Program-made: the position numbers and the translations under genes
Assembly (NCBI RefSeq): GCF_001434895.1
Contig: NZ_AZEE01000028.1
Coordinates: 310,502 to 374,501, forward strand
DNA from: Secundilactobacillus odoratitofui DSM 19909 = JCM 15043
GTDB taxonomy: Bacteria; Bacillota; Bacilli; Lactobacillales; Lactobacillaceae
Reading direction: 5' to 3'
Length of the DNA stretch: 64,000 bases
Shown: positions 17,022 to 26,081 of the stretch, piece by piece
Position numbering within the stretch: the first letter of the stretch is position 1
Layout: every line of letters begins with the position of its first letter
Notes under the pieces: generated by a model
The model's input: only the letters and a program-made list of their open reading frames with translations
What the model was told of the DNA's origin: nothing
Databases searched by the model: none

Positions 17022-18364
17022 GTAATCTTGATAATAACCCCCGCTCAATGGCGGTCACCGCACTCACGCGGGTTTCAAATGGCGCATATTCAAATTTGCA
17101 ACTCAACCAACTGATTGACCAGTCTGATATCTCGCCACGTGATGCTGGCTTGTTGACGACCATCGTTTACGGTGTGATTCAACACCGCATGACCATTGAC
17201 TATCAACTTAAACCGTTCATTAAGCATCCCCAAAAGGTTGCCCCTTGGGTTAACATCTTGCTTCAAACCGCTGTTTACCAAATGCAGTATTTAGAGCGGG
17301 TACCAAAGCGTGCAATTTTTAACGAAACCATCCAAATTGCAAAGCAACGAGGTCACGAAGGTATTCGTCGCTTTGTCACCGGTGTTTTACACCAGATGGA
17401 TCGGGTTGGCTTACCTGATCTCGATGAGATTACTGACCCGCTTGAACGACAGGCCATCACATATTCAATGCCTAAATGGTTGATTGAAAGTTTGACGAAT
17501 CAGTTAGGTGCGGCCAAAACCCAATCGATTTTAGCTAGCATCAATCAACCCGCCAATCAATCCGTTCGGGTCGCCACAGATCAAATTAGTTTATTAGAGG
17601 CACAACAGGCGTTACGAGACGAAGGTTATGATTTTGAAGCTAGTCAAGTTGCGGCTGACGGACTCGTTTTAAAGGGCAAACCAGCCAACCAAGCAACACT
17701 ATTTAAAAACGGCCAACTGACCATCCAAGATGAAAGTGCCATGTTGCCTGCTGAAAGTATGGCTTTACAGCCTAATATGATGGTCCTTGATGCTTGCGCC
17801 GCGCCAGGTGGTAAAACGGTCCAGCTGGCTGGTCAACTCTCAGCAGCTTCGCGTGGTCAGGTAGTGGCGTTGGACATTCATGAACATAAGGTTAAGTTAA
17901 TTAAACAAAACGCCAAACGGATGCACGTTAATGACCGGGTCGTTGCCCAGGCACTTGACGCGCGCAAAGTCGGGGACGTGTTTGAAGACGAAACCTTTGA
18001 CGCAATTCTAGTTGATGCGCCTTGTTCCGGAATCGGCCTGATTCGCCGGAAACCAGAGATTCGTTACGAGAAACAATTAACAGACGTGCAGGCGTTGGCC
18101 AAAATTCAATTGTCGATTTTGGATGCAGTTGCCAAAAAAGTAAAAATAAACGGTATAATAACTTACAGCACGTGTACCATTTTGAACCAAGAAAATCGTG
18201 ACGTGGTGAAGGCCTTTTTAGCGCAACATCCAGACTTTGAGTCAGTGCGCGTTAACACTAAACATGACTTAAAGGGTTCACGCACGACAGATTATTTAGA
18301 AATTTATCCCGATGACTACGATTCAGATGGTTTTTTCGTTAGTCAATTTAAGCGGGTACGTTAG
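17018..18364 (+). CDS. rsmB: 16S rRNA m5C967 methyltransferase RsmB
   Basis: A 448-residue enzyme with an N-terminal NusB-like RNA-binding domain (about 10-140) and a C-terminal RsmB/NOP Rossmann domain. The SAM motif is LDACAAPGGKTVQLA. The two cysteines of the m5C mechanism are in VDAPCSGIG (about 336) and TYSTCTI (about 386). It probably methylates C967 (E. coli numbering) of 16S rRNA. A second protein of this superfamily, RsmF-like, is at 52139. Confidence 0.95.
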   Translation: MSNLDNNPRSMAVTALTRVSNGAYSNLQLNQLIDQSDISPRDAGLLTTIVYGVIQHRMTIDYQLKPFIKHPQKVAPWVNILLQTAVYQMQYLERVPKRAIFNETIQIAKQRGHEGIRRFVTGVLHQMDRVGLPDLDEITDPLERQAITYSMPKWLIESLTNQLGAAKTQSILASINQPANQSVRVATDQISLLEAQQALRDEGYDFEASQVAADGLVLKGKPANQATLFKNGQLTIQDESAMLPAESMALQPNMMVLDACAAPGGKTVQLAGQLSAASRGQVVALDIHEHKVKLIKQNAKRMHVNDRVVAQALDARKVGDVFEDETFDAILVDAPCSGIGLIRRKPEIRYEKQLTDVQALAKIQLSILDAVAKKVKINGIITYSTCTILNQENRDVVKAFLAQHPDFESVRVNTKHDLKGSRTTDYLEIYPDDYDSDGFFVSQFKRVR

Positions 18365-18376
18365 TGGAGGCTAGCC

Positions 18377-19120
18377 ATGCAAATTGCTTATCAAACAGCC
18401 ATAGGAAAACGTCGCACTGATAATGAGGACAGTGCCGGCGTATTTACCAACCAATCAGGTGTCAAGTTAACCTTGATTGCTGATGGAATCGGTGGCAATC
18501 AAGGTGGCGATGTGGCCTCACAAATGGCCGTTGCACACCTTGGTCATGCGTTTGAGAGTACCTCAGCTGACGACATTGACGAAATCAAAACCTGGCTTTC
18601 TGCTCAAATTTCCGTTGAAAACCAAGATATTCGTCAACGTTCACAGCAATATGCAGATCTAAGCGGCATGGGGACGACCATTGTCTTGGCAGTTGTTTTT
18701 GAGCAAATGGCATTGATTGGCAACATTGGGGATAGTCGCGGGTATTTACTGCGTGACGGCCACTTCTCACAGATTACTGAAGATCACTCCTTGGTTAATG
18801 AATTGATCAAACGTGGTGAACTGTCGAAACAGGCCGCCAGAGTGCACCCGCAAAAAAACGTCATTACTCGCTCATTGGGCATTGAAGAAGATGTTAAGAT
18901 CGACCTGCACTATTTAACGTTGGCTCAAAACGACGTATTGCTGTTGTGTTCGGATGGTTTAACCGATATGTTGAGTGACAGCCAAATTCAAAGTGTCTTG
19001 GAAGAGGCCACAACGCCTGCCAAGAAGTGTGATCGGTTGATTGAACTCGCCAACAATGCTGGCGGTTTAGACAACATTACCGTAGTTATCATCGATGGTG
19101 GATCGGAGGTGGCTGAATAA
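18377..19120 (+). CDS. stp: PP2C-family serine/threonine phosphatase Stp/PrpC
   Basis: A 247-residue metal-dependent phosphatase that removes phosphate from PrkC and its substrates. The PP2C metal motifs are visible: RTDNEDS, ADGIGGNQGGD, GNIGDSRGYLL and CSDGLTDML, ending in GGLDNITVVII. No membrane segment is present. TGGAGG precedes ATG 18377, and its stop overlaps the kinase start by one base, so phosphatase and kinase are made together as in other Firmicutes. Confidence 0.95.
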   Translation: MQIAYQTAIGKRRTDNEDSAGVFTNQSGVKLTLIADGIGGNQGGDVASQMAVAHLGHAFESTSADDIDEIKTWLSAQISVENQDIRQRSQQYADLSGMGTTIVLAVVFEQMALIGNIGDSRGYLLRDGHFSQITEDHSLVNELIKRGELSKQAARVHPQKNVITRSLGIEEDVKIDLHYLTLAQNDVLLLCSDGLTDMLSDSQIQSVLEEATTPAKKCDRLIELANNAGGLDNITVVIIDGGSEVAE

Positions 19121-21108
19121 TGCGACCAAATTACGTATTAGGCGGGCGTTATCGCATCACCCAATCACTTGGTGAAGGCGGTATGGCCAACGTCTATTTA
19201 GCCCACGATTTAATTTTGGATCGTGATGTTTCAGTCAAGTTGCTTCGGTTGGATCTACGTGACGACCCACACACCATCAAGCGATTCCAGCGTGAGGGAT
19301 TGGCGGCCACCGAACTGGTTAACCCAAACATTGTGAGCGTTTATGATGTTGGTGAAGAAAATGGCATGCAATATTTGGTCATGGAATACGTTAAGGGGAT
19401 GGACCTGAAGGCTTACATTCAACAACATTTCCCAATTCCGTACCAAGAAGTCATTAACATCATGTCACAGGTCCTATCAGCTGTCCAAGTTGCTCATGAA
19501 CACAACATCATTCACCGTGACTTAAAGCCACAAAACATCTTGATCGATGAAAATGGCGTTGCCAAAATCACTGATTTTGGGATTGCTGTGGCAATGTCAG
19601 AAAATTCATTGACGCAAACTAACACCGTGTTGGGTTCGGTCCACTATCTATCACCTGAACAAGCACGTGGCGACATGGCCACTAAAAAATCCGATATTTA
19701 CTCATTAGGCATCATTCTTTACGAGCTGTTAACCGGAACGGTACCATTCAAGGGTGAAACGGCCGTCTCAATCGCAATCAAACACTTTCAGTCCGAAATT
19801 CCATCGGTGCGTGAATTTGATCCGCGCATTCCACAGGCACTTGAAAACGTCGTGTTACAAGCGACTTCTAAACATCCCGAGGATCGTTACGAATCAGTTG
19901 AGGCGATGGCCACGGACCTTGAAACCGCACTTTCGCCGAGACGAGCTTCCGAACCTAAATTCGTCCCTGACAATGCAGTCGAAGAGGGCGAGACCAAGGT
20001 TCTCGATAAGCAGGCACTCCAGTCAACACTTAATCAAGCGACTACGGATCAAAAATCGACGGAGAAAACTTCGAAACCGAAACGTCGTCGCAAACATCGG
20101 TGGCTTCGGTGGCTGACAGCGATACTGATTGCATTACTGCTAGTTGGTGGTTTGGCATTTTGGCTCGGACGACCTAAAACCGTTTCGATGCCAGACGTCA
20201 GTGGCTTGACCCTGACCCAAGCTGAACAAAAACTAACTGCTCAAAATTTGGATCCAGGTACGGTCACCAAACGAAGTAGTAATCAAATCAAGAAAAATCA
20301 TGTGATTGCCACCAATCCCAAGGCACTGGCCAAAGTGAAGCAAAACACTAAAGTCAAACTATACGTTAGCAGTGGTCCAAAGCTCATTACCATTGGTAAC
20401 TACGTCGGTCAGTCATACACGCGGGCGGCAGCGGTCTTAAAGGCAAAAGGGGTTACCGTCAAACGTCAAAATCAATCCTCGAGTGAAGTTGCTATTGGGA
20501 CCGTCATGCAACAGAGTGCGACCGTTGGCCAACGGATCAACCCGAAGAAAACGACCGTGACGTTAACGGTTTCGGCCGGTCAACGTGAACTTACGCTTGC
20601 AGATTTGGTCGGTAAGACTAAAACGCAAATTCAAAGTTATGCTAGCCGTGAATCCCTCAATGTCTCGTTCAATTACAAATACGCCGACAATAAAAAGGGG
20701 ACTGCAATCAGTCAGTCGCCGGCTGCCGGTAGTATTTTAACTGAAGGTTCAACGATTTCTGTGACGCTATCACGTGGTAAAAAACCAGCTACGGATACAA
20801 CGCCTAAGGTTGAGGACTTTAACGTCAGTGTTAACATTCCGTTTGATGCAACGAGTTCGTCATCGACCTCCAGCAGTGATGATACAAGTAGTGCCTCGAC
20901 CAGTAGTTCGGATGTGAACACCATCCAAATCTACGTCAGGGATCAAGATCATGATTACAGTACCGTGTATAAGCAATTAACCATCGCTCAGGACACGCAA
21001 GTCACGATTCCATTCGCTGTGGAGTCCGGTAAAAGTGGTGGCTATAAGATCGTTCGAGATGGCAAAGTAATTCTGTCGGATAATAACGTCACCAAAAATT
21101 CTCACTAA
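19120..21108 (+). CDS. prkC: PASTA-domain serine/threonine protein kinase PrkC/StkP
   Basis: A 662-residue membrane kinase that senses muropeptides or lipid II and controls cell-wall growth. The kinase domain (about 10-270) has GEGGMANVY, HRDLKPQN and TDFGIA. A linker leads to a basic stretch and one transmembrane helix at about 327-349, then three PASTA repeats outside (about 355-422, 423-490, 491-563). A further C-terminal beta-rich domain (about 568-662) is split by a Ser/Thr/Asp tract at about 578-600. It overlaps stp by one base and is followed by a terminator. Confidence 0.95.
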   Translation: MRPNYVLGGRYRITQSLGEGGMANVYLAHDLILDRDVSVKLLRLDLRDDPHTIKRFQREGLAATELVNPNIVSVYDVGEENGMQYLVMEYVKGMDLKAYIQQHFPIPYQEVINIMSQVLSAVQVAHEHNIIHRDLKPQNILIDENGVAKITDFGIAVAMSENSLTQTNTVLGSVHYLSPEQARGDMATKKSDIYSLGIILYELLTGTVPFKGETAVSIAIKHFQSEIPSVREFDPRIPQALENVVLQATSKHPEDRYESVEAMATDLETALSPRRASEPKFVPDNAVEEGETKVLDKQALQSTLNQATTDQKSTEKTSKPKRRRKHRWLRWLTAILIALLLVGGLAFWLGRPKTVSMPDVSGLTLTQAEQKLTAQNLDPGTVTKRSSNQIKKNHVIATNPKALAKVKQNTKVKLYVSSGPKLITIGNYVGQSYTRAAAVLKAKGVTVKRQNQSSSEVAIGTVMQQSATVGQRINPKKTTVTLTVSAGQRELTLADLVGKTKTQIQSYASRESLNVSFNYKYADNKKGTAISQSPAAGSILTEGSTISVTLSRGKKPATDTTPKVEDFNVSVNIPFDATSSSSTSSSDDTSSASTSSSDVNTIQIYVRDQDHDYSTVYKQLTIAQDTQVTIPFAVESGKSGGYKIVRDGKVILSDNNVTKNSH

Positions 21109-21123
21109 TAATTACTGCATTTT

Positions 21124-21164
21124 AAAACCAGTTCGTTTACAATGAGTAAAGGAACTGGTTTTTT
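21124..21164 (+). terminator. Terminator after prkC
   Basis: AAAACCAGTTC and GAACTGGTTTT flank a 17-base loop, followed by more T. Confidence 0.85.
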
Positions 21165-21193
21165 GACTAAATTGTTTGAAAGGTGGCGGTGAT

Positions 21194-22087
21194 GTGGCGG
21201 AAGGCCAAATTCGACAATCGCTAAGTGGATTTTACGATGTGATGACAACTTCGGGACGACTAGTGCGTACTCGAGCACGAGGCAACTTTCGAAGTCGCAA
21301 AATTACCCCTTTGGTGGGTGATCAAGTTGTCATTGACGCACCAAATGATCACGAAGGCTATATCTTAGAGGTGAAACCACGCCGTAATCAACTGGTTAGA
21401 CCACCAGTTGCTAACGTCGACCAGGCGATCGTTGCCACAGCTGTACGTGAACCGGTTTTTTCAACTAACTTACTCGATCGCCAATTGCTGGCGCTTGAGA
21501 TTGCTAAGATCGAACCCGTGGTGTATCTCACCAAGACTGACTTATTAACCGCTGAAGAACAACCAGAATTTGTCCAACTGGCGGCTGATTATCGTCAAAT
21601 TGGCTACCAGGTCATTTATGACCCAGTTGCTTTTTCACAAACGGCCATCACGGCGTTAGATGAATTGTTAGAAGACAAAGTGAGTGTCATCATGGGTCAG
21701 ACCGGTGCTGGTAAGTCAACGCTGTTAAACCACGTTGCCCCAGACCTTGATTTAGCAACTGGCGAGATTTCGGCGGCGTTAAACCGAGGTAAGCATACAA
21801 CTAGGCGCGTTTCGCTACTCGAAGTTGCAGGTGGCTTAATTGCCGATACACCGGGATTTTCTTCTTATGATGCCTTTGATTTGGATGCCCGTTCACTTGG
21901 CCAGTACTTCCGGGAATTTCGTAGAGCGGCCGTTAATTGCCGCTTTCGTGGCTGCGTTCACGTTAACGAACCGGGTTGCGCTGTTAAAGCAATGGTCGAA
22001 TCTGGTGAGATTCGTCAAAGCCGTTACGAAAATTACTTGCTACTGTATCAAGCATTAAAAAATCAAAAACCAAATTACCGAAAATGA
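21194..22087 (+). CDS. rsgA: Ribosome small subunit GTPase RsgA
   Basis: A 297-residue circularly permuted GTPase that checks late 30S maturation. It has an N-terminal OB fold (about 1-65), G domain motifs in permuted order (TKTDLL, then MGQTGAGKSTLLN, then DTPGFSS) and a C-terminal zinc site CRFRGCVHVNEPGC. GTG 21194 is preferred to TTG 21176 because AAAGGTGG is then correctly spaced; the earlier start lies in the ribosome binding site region. rpe and thiN follow closely. Confidence 0.94.
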   Translation: MAEGQIRQSLSGFYDVMTTSGRLVRTRARGNFRSRKITPLVGDQVVIDAPNDHEGYILEVKPRRNQLVRPPVANVDQAIVATAVREPVFSTNLLDRQLLALEIAKIEPVVYLTKTDLLTAEEQPEFVQLAADYRQIGYQVIYDPVAFSQTAITALDELLEDKVSVIMGQTGAGKSTLLNHVAPDLDLATGEISAALNRGKHTTRRVSLLEVAGGLIADTPGFSSYDAFDLDARSLGQYFREFRRAAVNCRFRGCVHVNEPGCAVKAMVESGEIRQSRYENYLLLYQALKNQKPNYRK

Positions 22088-22106
22088 GAGAAATGAGGGA
22101 CTTTTT

Positions 22107-22757
22107 ATGAAAATCGCACCTTCAATTTTAAGTGCAGATTATGTAAATCTTCAAAGAGATATCGAAGTTGTGGACAAGGCTGGTGCTGAATACCTTCACA
22201 TTGATGTGATGGATGGTTCATTCGTTCCAGCGTTATCATACGGACCAGGTTGGGTGAAGGCTATCCGACCAATTACTAACATGACGCTCGATGTTCACTT
22301 AATGGTGCAAAACCCAGAACGTTACGTGGAATTGTTTGCCGAAAACGGTGCCGATATCATCGGTGTGCACGTTGAAGCAACAGCTCATATCCACCGCGCA
22401 TTACAGTTGATCAAAAACGCTGGTGCCAAGGCTGAAGTTGTGATTAACCCAGGTACCCCCGTTGAAGCAATCAAGCCCGTATTATACATGGTTGACCAAG
22501 TGTTAGTCATGACGGTTAACCCTGGTTTTGGTGGCCAAAAGTTCCTGCCAGAAACCTTGAAAAAAATCAAACAACTTGACCAACTTAAACAAACTGAAGG
22601 TTATGACTTCGATATTGAAGTTGATGGTGGGGTCAAAGCTAACACAATCAAAGATTGCCAAGAAGCAGGCGCAACCGTTGCTGTTGCCGGTTCTTACGTC
22701 TTTGATGCTGAAGATCCAGCTGCTATGGTTCAAACCTTAAAGGATGCGACGAAATAA
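22107..22757 (+). CDS. rpe: Ribulose-phosphate 3-epimerase
   Basis: A 216-residue TIM-barrel enzyme that interconverts ribulose 5-phosphate and xylulose 5-phosphate. It has the start KIAPSILSADY, metal/catalytic residues in HIDVMDGSFVP and DVHLMV, TVNPGFGGQKF and EVDGGV. In a heterofermentative lactobacillus xylulose 5-phosphate feeds phosphoketolase; in any species it links to pentose phosphate metabolism. thiN starts at the next base. Confidence 0.96.
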   Translation: MKIAPSILSADYVNLQRDIEVVDKAGAEYLHIDVMDGSFVPALSYGPGWVKAIRPITNMTLDVHLMVQNPERYVELFAENGADIIGVHVEATAHIHRALQLIKNAGAKAEVVINPGTPVEAIKPVLYMVDQVLVMTVNPGFGGQKFLPETLKKIKQLDQLKQTEGYDFDIEVDGGVKANTIKDCQEAGATVAVAGSYVFDAEDPAAMVQTLKDATK

Positions 22758-23408
22758 ATGACACACCTTAACTTGCTGGTTGGTGGACCGACCAGTGAAT
22801 GGCCTGATCAGTTAACCGCGGGCAAGGTTAGTGGTGATTGGATCGGCGTCGATCGTGGGACATTAAGATTACTCTCAATGGGCATCACACCCTTAGTTGC
22901 AATTGGCGACTTTGACTCGCTTTCAGCTTCAGAATTAACGCAAGTGAAGTCGTCGGTTTCAGATATTCGCCAAGCCATTCCAGAAAAAGATGAAACCGAT
23001 ACCGAATTGGCAATCACTGTTGCACTAAAGGAGTACCAGTACGATCGGTTAGATATCTATGGTGCTACTGGTGGCCGTTTGGATCACTTTTTAGCTAACT
23101 TATGGTTAGTCTTAAAACCACGGTATCGACAATTCGCACCGCAAATTCGGTTCATCGATCGGGCAAATACGATTACTTTTTATCTTCCAGGGGAATATGC
23201 GCTCAAAAAAGAGGCTGATAAAAAATATCTGGCATTCGTGCCACTTGAAAAAGTCGATCAACTGAACTTAATTGACGAAAAATACACGCTTAAAGATGAG
23301 GATGTGCCTTATCCCATCTCGTATGCTAGTAATGAATTTGTCGGTCAGGTCGGTCATTTTTCATTTAAATCTGGTCTACTTGCCGTGATTCAGAGTCGTG
23401 ATAATTAA
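22758..23408 (+). CDS. thiN: Thiamine pyrophosphokinase
   Basis: A 216-residue ThiN that makes thiamine diphosphate from thiamine and ATP. Visible motifs are VDRGTLRLLSMGITPLVAIGDFDS, EKDETDTELAI and GATGGRLDHFLANLWL. The gene starts one base after the rpe stop, so the two are coupled. The product is the cofactor of transketolase or phosphoketolase, which act beside Rpe. A strong terminator follows. Confidence 0.95.
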   Translation: MTHLNLLVGGPTSEWPDQLTAGKVSGDWIGVDRGTLRLLSMGITPLVAIGDFDSLSASELTQVKSSVSDIRQAIPEKDETDTELAITVALKEYQYDRLDIYGATGGRLDHFLANLWLVLKPRYRQFAPQIRFIDRANTITFYLPGEYALKKEADKKYLAFVPLEKVDQLNLIDEKYTLKDEDVPYPISYASNEFVGQVGHFSFKSGLLAVIQSRDN

Positions 23409-23419
23409 ACGAAGACAAC

Positions 23420-23459
23420 AAAAAACTGTTGGTGATCAAATGATCGCCAACAGTTTTTT
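23420..23459 (+). terminator. Terminator after thiN
   Basis: AAAAAACTGTTGG pairs with CCAACAGTTTTTT around a nested GATCA/TGATC repeat. The A and T runs make it usable on both strands. Confidence 0.85.
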
Positions 23460-23493
23460 GGTTGAAAGATATTTTAAAAATGAATCTTAGTCA

Positions 23494-23525
23494 CAAAAAA
23501 AGCTTGGCACAGCGCCAAACTTTTT
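23494..23525 (-). terminator. Terminator of rpmB
   Basis: On the minus strand AGTTTGGC and GCCAAGCT form a stem followed by seven T, immediately after the rpmB stop. Confidence 0.8.
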
Positions 23526-23528
23526 AAA

Positions 23529-23714
23529 CTAAACTCGAGTCACTTTACCTGACTTCAAAGTCCGAGCTGACAACCAAACCTTCTTAGGCTTGCCGTCCAC
23601 TAAAATCGTAACTTTTTGCAAGTTTGGCTTCCATGAACGCCGTGATGAGTTCAAGGCGTGAGAACGCTTGTTACCGAAACGGGTGCGCTTGCCGTTAATG
23701 AAATCTTTTGCCAT
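23529..23714 (-). CDS. rpmB: 50S ribosomal protein bL28
   Basis: A full-length 61-residue bL28, starting [22 protein letters not shown] and ending in SGKVTRV; highly basic. Cysteine zinc ligands are absent, the C-minus form usual for many lactic acid bacteria. It is monocistronic, on the opposite strand to its neighbours, with its own leader and terminator. The ribosome binding site AAAGGAGG precedes the ATG by nine bases. Confidence 0.97.
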   Translation of the reverse strand: MAKDFINGKRTRFGNKRSHALNSSRRSWKPNLQKVTILVDGKPKKVWLSARTLKSGKVTRV

Positions 23715-23727
23715 GGTAACTACCTCC

Positions 23728-23770
23728 TTTTAGACTTATCTAAAAAACGTTGCTTTTTAGCTCACTAAAA
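23728..23770 (-). promoter_or_regulatory. rpmB leader with two alternating hairpins
   Basis: Read on the minus strand, the leader holds four short complementary blocks: TTTTAG, CTAAAA, TTTTAGA, TCTAAAA. Blocks 1-2 and 3-4 each form a hairpin with a four-base loop (TGAG, TAAG). Blocks 2-3 can instead pair over a GCAACG-type loop. The last block runs into the GGAGG ribosome binding site. Regulation is inferred, not shown. Confidence 0.45.
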
Positions 23771-23824
23771 CAATTTATCATACCCATATCCGGAAATCAA
23801 TAGTTTTCTTTCAAGTAATTTTAC

Positions 23825-23853
23825 TTGACAGCGAAAAAGTTGATTAATATGAT
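23825..23853 (+). promoter_or_regulatory. Promoter of yloU-fakA
   Basis: A consensus TTGACA at 23825-23830 and TATGAT at 23848-23853 with a 17-base spacer, giving a leader of about 60 bases. Confidence 0.8.
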
Positions 23854-23921
23854 AACGGTACTGGCATATTTGTGGTAAGATGAATTATCGTGAAGACTAG
23901 GATGCAAGGAGGCTGTACTTG

Positions 23922-24284
23922 ATGGCCGTAAAAATTAAAACACAACATGGCTTAATTGATATTGATAACGACGTCATCGCAACAGTTGTTGGTGGCGCTG
24001 CTACTGATTCTTATGGTGTCGTGGGAATGGCAAGTAAGAATCAAATTCGCGACAATGTGAACGATATTTTAAAACGTGATAATTACGCAAAGGGCGTCGT
24101 TGTTCGTCAAGAGGACAACGGGGTGGCCGTTGACGTAAACATCATCGTGAGCTATGGCACCAAAATTTCCGAGGTGTCACGCACTGTCCAATCAAAAGTA
24201 AAATATAATTTAGAAACGATGCTTGGGATCACCGCTAACGCTGTAAACGTTACTGTTCAAGGTGTCCAAGTACTGAGTGAGTAG
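23922..24284 (+). CDS. yloU: Asp23/Gls24 family protein YloU
   Basis: A 120-residue Asp23/Gls24 family protein, in the conserved position between rpmB and the DAK2 gene. It is almost all family domain, with IDNDVIATVVGGAATDSYGVVGMA near the start and VNVTVQGVQV at the end. Such proteins are small cytoplasmic or membrane-associated factors tied to envelope stress or lipid metabolism; the exact role is unknown. ATG 23922 lies nine bases after AAGGAGG, better than TTG 23919. It has a strong promoter and is coupled with fakA. Confidence 0.92.
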   Translation: MAVKIKTQHGLIDIDNDVIATVVGGAATDSYGVVGMASKNQIRDNVNDILKRDNYAKGVVVRQEDNGVAVDVNIIVSYGTKISEVSRTVQSKVKYNLETMLGITANAVNVTVQGVQVLSE

Positions 24285-24299
24285 AAGCGGAGGATAAAG

Positions 24300-25994
24300 T
24301 TGTTGCAAACGAAGAAAATAACGAATCATGAATTCATCAAGATGATTGAGGCGGCTTCGGCCTTTCTTGATCAGAATGCGGAATTCATCAATTCATTAAA
24401 TGTGTTCCCAGTACCCGATGGTGATACCGGGACCAACATGAGTTTGTCGTTGGATAGCGGCTTAAAGTACGTGAATGAGTCAACCAGTACTGAAGTTGGC
24501 GATTTGGCCCAATCTTTAGCAAAGGGATTATTAATGGGCGCCCGTGGTAACTCGGGTGTTATTTTGTCGCAGATTTTTAGAGGCTTTTCAAAGGACGTTG
24601 CTGGCAAAGCTGAGCTGAGTGCGACTGACCTCGCTGATGCGTTTGCTGCCGGAGCCCAAACGGCCTATAAAGCCGTTATGAAGCCAACTGAAGGTACCAT
24701 TCTAACGGTGATCCGTGAAGCTGCCAAAGCAGCGCGCAAGACCGCTGCTAGAGATGATGATATCGTCGCGGTGTTGGACGCAACTTACGAAGCGGCTGAC
24801 GCTGCACTGCAAACTACACCGGATTTATTACCCGTTTTAAAGCAGGTTGGCGTGGTCGATTCCGGTGGCCAAGGGTTAACGTTTGTTCTACAAGCATTTG
24901 ACGATGTTTTAAATGGTCGTGAGATTACGGCTAAGGCTGCTCATCAACCTAATTCATCTGAAATGGATGAAATGATCGACGCCGAACACCATCGAAGTGT
25001 GCAGGGTAAGTTGAATCCCGATGACATTGTGTACGGTTATTGTACCGAAATCATGGTCCGAATCGGCAAGGGTAAGCAGGTTGATCGTGAGTTTGATTAC
25101 GATACTTTCTACCAATATTTAGCTGATTTGGGCGATTCACTCTTAGTTGTCAATGACGACGAAATTGTGAAAGTTCACGTGCATACTGAACATCCGGGTA
25201 AAGTCATGGCGTGGGGACAAGAATTCGGTGATTTAGCTAAAGTTAAAGTGGACAATATGCGGCTTCAACAAGAAACCATCATTGAACACGATGATGAAAC
25301 CGCTCAAGCTGATACGGCAACAGAGCCCGTTGAAGCACCAGAAACTGCAATTATTACCATCGCCGCTGGCAAAGGGATGCAATCTCTGTTTGAGAGCCTA
25401 GGTGCGACGACCGTGATTGCTGGGGGACAAACTATGAACCCTAGTACGCAAGATATCGTGGATGCCATTCAGGCAAGTCACGCTAAACAGGCCATTGTTT
25501 TGCCTAACAACGGCAACATTTTCTTAGCCGCCGAACAGGCAGTTAAGGTCGTTGATATTCCGACTGTGATCGTCCACAGTCGTTCAATTTCACAAGGTAT
25601 GACGGCCATGCTGGGCTTTGAACCGGATCATTCCTTAACTGAGAATCAAAGTGCTATGGAGGATAACTTGAGTACCGTAAAGGGCGGCGAAGTCACACAT
25701 GCTGTCCGTGACACCCAAGTCGACGGCTTTGATATCAAAGAAGGTAACTTCATGGGTATCATTGATGGCAAAATCGCTGTTGTAACTGACGATACTGAAG
25801 AAGCTGCCATCCAGATGGTCAACAAAATGCTGACTGACGATAGTGAGATCGTCACGATTATTTACGGTGAGGATACTACGAAGGCCGTTGCTGAACGTGT
25901 TCAAGCGGCTGTTGAGGAACTGGATGACGAACTCGAAGTGGAAGTCCACGAGGGTGATCAGCCAGTATATCCGTTCATCATCAGTGTCGAATAA
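24300..25994 (+). CDS. fakA: Fatty acid kinase subunit FakA (DAK2 domain, YloV)
   Basis: A 564-residue protein. The N-terminal DAK2 domain (about 8-205) has FPVPDGDTGTNMS and GARGNSGVILSQI, which bind Mg-ATP. A middle domain and a C-terminal DegV-like region (about 345-564) follow. FakA phosphorylates exogenous fatty acids bound to a FakB (DegV) protein, and the acyl phosphate is used by PlsY or by PlsX in reverse. plsX lies 2 kb downstream. TTG 24300 or 24303 follows CGGAGG. No fakB is in the window. Confidence 0.9.
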   Translation: MLQTKKITNHEFIKMIEAASAFLDQNAEFINSLNVFPVPDGDTGTNMSLSLDSGLKYVNESTSTEVGDLAQSLAKGLLMGARGNSGVILSQIFRGFSKDVAGKAELSATDLADAFAAGAQTAYKAVMKPTEGTILTVIREAAKAARKTAARDDDIVAVLDATYEAADAALQTTPDLLPVLKQVGVVDSGGQGLTFVLQAFDDVLNGREITAKAAHQPNSSEMDEMIDAEHHRSVQGKLNPDDIVYGYCTEIMVRIGKGKQVDREFDYDTFYQYLADLGDSLLVVNDDEIVKVHVHTEHPGKVMAWGQEFGDLAKVKVDNMRLQQETIIEHDDETAQADTATEPVEAPETAIITIAAGKGMQSLFESLGATTVIAGGQTMNPSTQDIVDAIQASHAKQAIVLPNNGNIFLAAEQAVKVVDIPTVIVHSRSISQGMTAMLGFEPDHSLTENQSAMEDNLSTVKGGEVTHAVRDTQVDGFDIKEGNFMGIIDGKIAVVTDDTEEAAIQMVNKMLTDDSEIVTIIYGEDTTKAVAERVQAAVEELDDELEVEVHEGDQPVYPFIISVE

Positions 25995-26016
25995 TTTTTA
26001 TTTAAGATAAGCGCAC

Positions 26017-26054
26017 AAACAAAGTGGCGGTTCAAGTGAACCGGCACTTTGTTT
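26017..26054 (+). terminator. Hairpin between fakA and recG
   Basis: AACAAAGTGGCGGTTCA and TGAACCGGCACTTTGTT form a near-perfect stem with a two-base loop. The T run is short, so it may allow read-through to recG. Confidence 0.6.
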
Positions 26055-26081
26055 ATCCGTAGGGTGAAAGGGGGCAGTTTT

